A stretch of 50,256 nt of DNA from JBBRVW01 sp038246545 (GTDB lineage: Bacteria > Actinomycetota > Actinomycetes > JACCUZ01): positions 1 to 50,256 of the forward strand of contig JBBRVW010000038.1 in assembly GCA_038246545.1 (NCBI GenBank). Direction: 5' to 3'. The notes below the pieces were generated by a model. It was not told where the DNA came from. It worked only from the letters and a program-made list of their open reading frames with translations, and did not search any database. A program made the position numbers and the translations under genes. Shown piece by piece: positions 46,648 to 50,256 of the stretch (position 1 is its first letter; every line of letters begins with the position of its first letter).

Positions 46648-46785
46648 TCACGGACCACCCAGCTTGCCCTCGTTGACCCCGATGTCCCGTGCCCGCCGCG
46701 ATCGGGCGCCCGAGTCATTCACCAGCCCCACGGCCTCGTCCACGAATTCCGACGTGAACTTCCGGCCGTGCTGCTGTGCTCCCAT
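46648..46785 (-). mobile_element. IS3-family OrfA, truncated
   Basis: ATG 46783-46785 with GAGGAG six bases before opens MGAQQHGRKFTSEFVDEAVG, then LVNDSGARSRRARDIGVNEG and stops. This is the helix-turn-helix of IS3 OrfA proteins (normally ...ARELGVNEGTLGNWV). A shift after NEGKLG ends it early, at about 45 of roughly 95 residues. Confidence 0.65.
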
Positions 46786-46921
46786 TCGGGACTCCTCGCC
46801 ACGGGTCGAGAAGTCCACGCTGACGGTGTCCACCCAGCGGGGTCAAGCCCACTGGTCGCGGGCACTGCCGAGGGCGGGGTTGTAGGAGCGGGCAACGTGG
46901 CGCTGGTGGTGGCCGGTCAGC

Positions 46922-49912
46922 CTACAGAGGAGAAACCTCGACGAGCACGGGAGGTAGGTGGCCGGCGCGGATGAGCGCGTCATTGTGTTCTGCCGCGGCA
47001 GGTCGTCCGAGCAGGAAGCCCTGAACGCTCACGTTGGAAGGGAGGACATCAAGCTGCGCGGCCGTCTCGACCCCCTCCACGACGCACCGGAGGCTGAGGT
47101 CTCGGGCAAGGCCCGCCACGGCGCGGACGATCGTGGCGCTCACCGGGTCCTCAGGTAGCCCTGCGGTGAAGCTCCGATCGACCTTGACCTCACTGACAGG
47201 CAGTTTCACCAGGTAGCGCAGGCTGGCGTACCCGGTCCCGAAGTCGTCGATGGAGATGCCGACGCCAGCGGTCCGCAAGGCCCGGAACGCGCTGATGGTC
47301 GAGGGGCCGGCATCGAGCAGGACGCTTTCGGTGAGCTCCAGCACCAGCCGGTCGGGGGGAAGACCTTCCTCCGCGAGGACCGACATCACCTCATCCACCA
47401 GAGCCGGGTGCTGTGCCTGGCGTGGGGAGAGGTTGACCGCCATCGTGAGGTGCTCGCCCATGTGGTCCTGACGCCAGCGGGCGAGCTGACGGCATGCCTG
47501 TCGGAGCACCTGCTGGCCGAGCTGGCGGATGAGTCCGGAGTCCTCAGCGATCGCGATGAACACATCAGGCGGGATCGGTACACCGTAAGAGTCGGTGAGG
47601 CGGGCAAGCGCCTCGAAGCCTTCCAGAAGGCGGGTGCCCGCGGCGTAGATCGGCTGGTAGGCGACAGCCAGCCTCCCAGCGACCAGCCGTGGATCGGCGT
47701 CTGCCTCCGGCGGCCTGACAGCGCACCGAATGATCGCCTCGATCCGGCCGCGTTCCGCCACGTCGGTCCACAACTCCTTCTCGAACACCTCGAACCGGTC
47801 CTTGCCCCGGTACTTGGCCTGGTACATCGCCGCGTCGGCATCGCGGAGCACGTCCTCGGCGGTCGGCGCAGTGCCGAACCCGCCGCCGGCGAAGGCCACT
47901 CCAACGCTGATGCTGATGTCGTGCTCCACGCCGTCGACGACGACAGGTTCGTTGAGGGCACTGACGACCCGACGCGCGATGTTCAGACCGAAGTCACGGG
48001 CGTCCCCCTCCAGGCCCTCGCCCGGCTCGAGGACGATGACGAACTCGTCACCCCCCACCCGCGCAACCGTGTCCTGGCCCCGGAGGACCTCCTTGAGGCG
48101 ACGCGCGGTGTGGCTCAGCACGGCGTCCCCGACAGCGTGCCCGGCGACGTCATTGACCCGCTTGAAGCCGTCGAGGTCGCAGAACAGGACGGCGACGTCC
48201 CGACGGGAGCGCTGCGCCCGAGCCAACGCTCCAGCGAGCCGGTCGGCGAGCAGAGTCCGGTTCGGCAGACCCGTGAGCGGGTCGTGCAGCGCCGCATACT
48301 TGAGCCCGTCCTCAGCGGCAACGACTTCGGTGACGTCGCGGACGACGCTGAGCACCTCCGTCACGTGTCCTTCCGCGTCGCGCTTGAAAGGCGTGAGGCG
48401 GCGCGACAACCACCGATGGCCGCCGTCATCATCTACGCCGCGATATCGGATCTGCAGAACTTGGTGGCCCTGGAGATCGCCGCTGGCCACCAGCGCCGCG
48501 GCCAGCCGGATCCGGTCATCGGGATGCACGCCGGCATCCGTTCCTGCGGCCACTTCGGCCCCCGGACGTGTCCCGATCACGGCGTCCGCGGTGCGCGAGA
48601 CGTACACGACTCGCCCGGCCTCCAGGTCGTCGATGACGATGGTGTCCGGCGACGCGGCCAGCACGGCGCTCGAGAACTCCTCTGCTCTGCGGGCATCCTC
48701 CCGCTGGTTGTGCAGTTCGGTCACCTCCAGCGAGACACCGCAGGTGCCGTACAAGTCTCCGGTGGCGTCGTGGAGCGGGAACTTCACCGACTCGTACCAC
48801 TTGCGGCCGTCCTCGGCGTCGGACCACTCCTGCAGCCGGTATGCCCCCTGGCGGGCGCGCAGGTCGTTCGCGCGCCACACCGGAGCCAGGTTCGGGTCCA
48901 GCCATGTGTCGTCTCGCCCGATCAAGTCCTGCTCGGTCACCGCGAACGCTGTCAGGAAGGCCTCGTTCGCCAGCAAGTATCGGCCATCGAGGTCCTTGAC
49001 GTAAACCAGCGACTGGCTGTTCTGCACGATCCCGTCGAGCATCGCAGCGGTCGCATCTCGTTCGTTGGCGGCCTCACGCTCCCGCGTGCTGTCGATCATC
49101 TGCGTGACGAAATGGGACGGCTGGTTCTCTGCGTCCCGCAAAAGGATCGTGGCAAACCTGACCCACACGATGGTCCCGTCCGGTCGGACGAGGCGCTTCT
49201 CATCCTGGAACCCCGCGACGCCTCCGGCAAGGGCCTCACGGACAAAGCCCGTGTTGCGCGCACGGTCATCGGGATGGGTGACGTCTGCGAAGCGGATGCC
49301 GACCAGCTCGGTGGGGGTTCTGCCCAGCATGCGTGCCAGCACCGCGTTCACCCGCTGGAACCGCCCGTCGACGCCGGTCAGGCACATTCCCGCCAGCGCG
49401 TCGTCGAAGGCACTGCGGAACAGCTCCTCGCTCGCGAGTATGGCCCGTTCGGCTTCGATCTGCGGGTCCAGGCATTGCGCCACCGCATAGACCAGCCCCG
49501 CCTCTGGGTCCGGGGTGGCGTTCCAGCTCAGCGTCCGGTAGGAGCCGTCTTTGTGCCGGTAGCGGTTCTGGAACCTGATCGCTGACAGGCCTCGCGAGAC
49601 CTGGTCTTCGAACAGTGCCGCCGTGCGCTCACGGTCCTCGGGATGGATGAACTCCTCGAAGGGTGTCGCGGTGAGCTCCTCGGTCGTGTACCCCAGGAGC
49701 TGGCCCCACGACGGACTCAGTTGCAGAAAGAAGCCGTCGAAGTCGGCGACACACAGGAGATCTCTCGACAGTTCGAAGAAGCGGTCCAGCACACCGAAGC
49801 CCGGCGCCTGCACCGCCGGCTCGAACGGAACATCGCGCTCTCCCTTGCGGCTCGTCGGCGCCTTCCCCACGGGAGCCAGAGCGAGACGTCGCGCACGCTC
49901 ATTTCGGCTCAT
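46922..49912 (-). CDS. PAS(x4)-GGDEF-EAL cyclic-di-GMP enzyme
   Basis: A 996-residue cytoplasmic protein. Four PAS domains (about 35-160, 160-285, 290-410, 415-540) start VLDRFFELSRDLLCVADFDG, LFRSAFDDALAGMCLTGVDG, GIVQNSQSLVYVKDLDGRYL and VLAASPDTIVIDDLEAGRVV. The diguanylate cyclase has an intact ARVGGDEFVIVL with an RxxD inhibitory site (RGQD) five residues before GGDEF. The EAL domain keeps its metal and catalytic residues: EGFEALARL, MAVNLSPRQ, LELTES, SIDDFGTGYASL, VKVDRSF, VVEGVETAAQ. Both making and breaking of c-di-GMP look possible. No membrane segment. ATG at 49910-49912. Confidence 0.9.
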   Translation of the reverse strand: MSRNERARRLALAPVGKAPTSRKGERDVPFEPAVQAPGFGVLDRFFELSRDLLCVADFDGFFLQLSPSWGQLLGYTTEELTATPFEEFIHPEDRERTAALFEDQVSRGLSAIRFQNRYRHKDGSYRTLSWNATPDPEAGLVYAVAQCLDPQIEAERAILASEELFRSAFDDALAGMCLTGVDGRFQRVNAVLARMLGRTPTELVGIRFADVTHPDDRARNTGFVREALAGGVAGFQDEKRLVRPDGTIVWVRFATILLRDAENQPSHFVTQMIDSTREREAANERDATAAMLDGIVQNSQSLVYVKDLDGRYLLANEAFLTAFAVTEQDLIGRDDTWLDPNLAPVWRANDLRARQGAYRLQEWSDAEDGRKWYESVKFPLHDATGDLYGTCGVSLEVTELHNQREDARRAEEFSSAVLAASPDTIVIDDLEAGRVVYVSRTADAVIGTRPGAEVAAGTDAGVHPDDRIRLAAALVASGDLQGHQVLQIRYRGVDDDGGHRWLSRRLTPFKRDAEGHVTEVLSVVRDVTEVVAAEDGLKYAALHDPLTGLPNRTLLADRLAGALARAQRSRRDVAVLFCDLDGFKRVNDVAGHAVGDAVLSHTARRLKEVLRGQDTVARVGGDEFVIVLEPGEGLEGDARDFGLNIARRVVSALNEPVVVDGVEHDISISVGVAFAGGGFGTAPTAEDVLRDADAAMYQAKYRGKDRFEVFEKELWTDVAERGRIEAIIRCAVRPPEADADPRLVAGRLAVAYQPIYAAGTRLLEGFEALARLTDSYGVPIPPDVFIAIAEDSGLIRQLGQQVLRQACRQLARWRQDHMGEHLTMAVNLSPRQAQHPALVDEVMSVLAEEGLPPDRLVLELTESVLLDAGPSTISAFRALRTAGVGISIDDFGTGYASLRYLVKLPVSEVKVDRSFTAGLPEDPVSATIVRAVAGLARDLSLRCVVEGVETAAQLDVLPSNVSVQGFLLGRPAAAEHNDALIRAGHLPPVLVEVSPL

Positions 49913-50256
49913 GTCGTGGCATCGGCACGACGACCAGCCCGCTGTAACGCGATGAAGTCCCCATCCCTGCATGGTCAACGCCGGGGGGAAGATGACGGTG
50001 GTTACGGCGAGGTGGCCCGCCCTGTGCCCGCTACACCGACCGCCGACCCGAGACGACGACATGAGCTCTTGAAGTGGGCGCGCTACGCCGCGATCCGAGC
50101 GCCGACGAAGTGCGTCACTTCGGCTCCCTTCTGTTGTCAACCAGCTGGTCTGAGCGCGTCGTCGCGCTGGGTCTTCCGGGCCAGCGGCGGCGGGCGTAGC
50201 GTCTGGTTCGCGGGTCCGGGAAGTGGCTGATCCGAAGTGCCGACGAGCAGGGGAAG
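49913..50256. other. Upstream region of the GGDEF-EAL gene
   Basis: No gene recognised to the window edge. It contains an inverted repeat at 50106-50122 and presumably the promoter of the minus-strand c-di-GMP gene; no consensus -35/-10 pair was convincing. Confidence 0.4.
50106..50122. promoter_or_regulatory. Short inverted repeat CGAAGTG-CGT-CACTTCG
   Basis: A perfect 7-bp inverted repeat with a 3-base loop, about 195 bases before the GGDEF-EAL start. CCGAAGTG recurs at about 50233. It could be an operator or a hairpin. Confidence 0.35.

Overview
The window is high-GC DNA from an actinomycete chromosome. The evidence is the strong G/C bias at third codon positions, frequent GTG starts, and typical actinobacterial families: an Eis-type acetyltransferase, an Rv2466c-type DsbA protein, group II truncated haemoglobin and DUF5130. 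The genus cannot be fixed from sequence alone.

Region A (1-12,117) reads as the decaying right end of an integrated element. It opens with the tail of an IS630 transposase. It then holds five genes broken by frameshifts or deletions: an XRE regulator, an amidase, an Acg-type nitroreductase, a flavodoxin and a lipoprotein. Intact genes lie between them: a ribosome hibernation factor, a secreted serine hydrolase, an ABC-2 exporter pair, a DUF998 membrane protein and an alanine-dehydrogenase-like enzyme. A tyrosine integrase follows, and just beyond its start is the 3' half of a tRNA-Gly gene (12,073-12,117), which looks like an attachment-site scar.

Region B (12,151-17,657) encodes envelope and signalling proteins: a 1209-residue Ig-like repeat protein paired with a small TasA/SipW-type exported protein, and a membrane-bound SpoIIE-type phosphatase.

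Region C (17,783-39,296) is intact core chromosome. As recalled, its gene content and order resemble the M. tuberculosis Rv2465c-Rv2478c block: rpiB, DsbA-like, pepN, DUF5130, HNH, glbO, aglA, thioesterase, ettA, ssb-like. Extra genes here are malQ, prolyl oligopeptidase, MscS, OsmC and MMPL. The ssb-like gene has lost its 5' end at about 39,297, which marks a rearrangement breakpoint.

Region D (39,297-50,256) is accessory again. It holds a zinc-ribbon (cyclase-type) gene start cut by an IS256 remnant, and a 1057-residue fusion of a class III nucleotidyl cyclase domain, one transmembrane segment, a seven-bladed propeller and a family-5 solute-binding domain. Next come a GNAT/A-B-barrel pair, a twice-frameshifted NUDIX gene, a cupin, IS3 remnants and a 4xPAS-GGDEF-EAL protein. 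Two nucleotide second-messenger proteins with sensory modules therefore sit within 10 kb.

Frameshifts cluster in regions A and D, and none was noticed in the core block. This favours real gene decay over uniform sequencing error, but raw reads would be needed to settle it.
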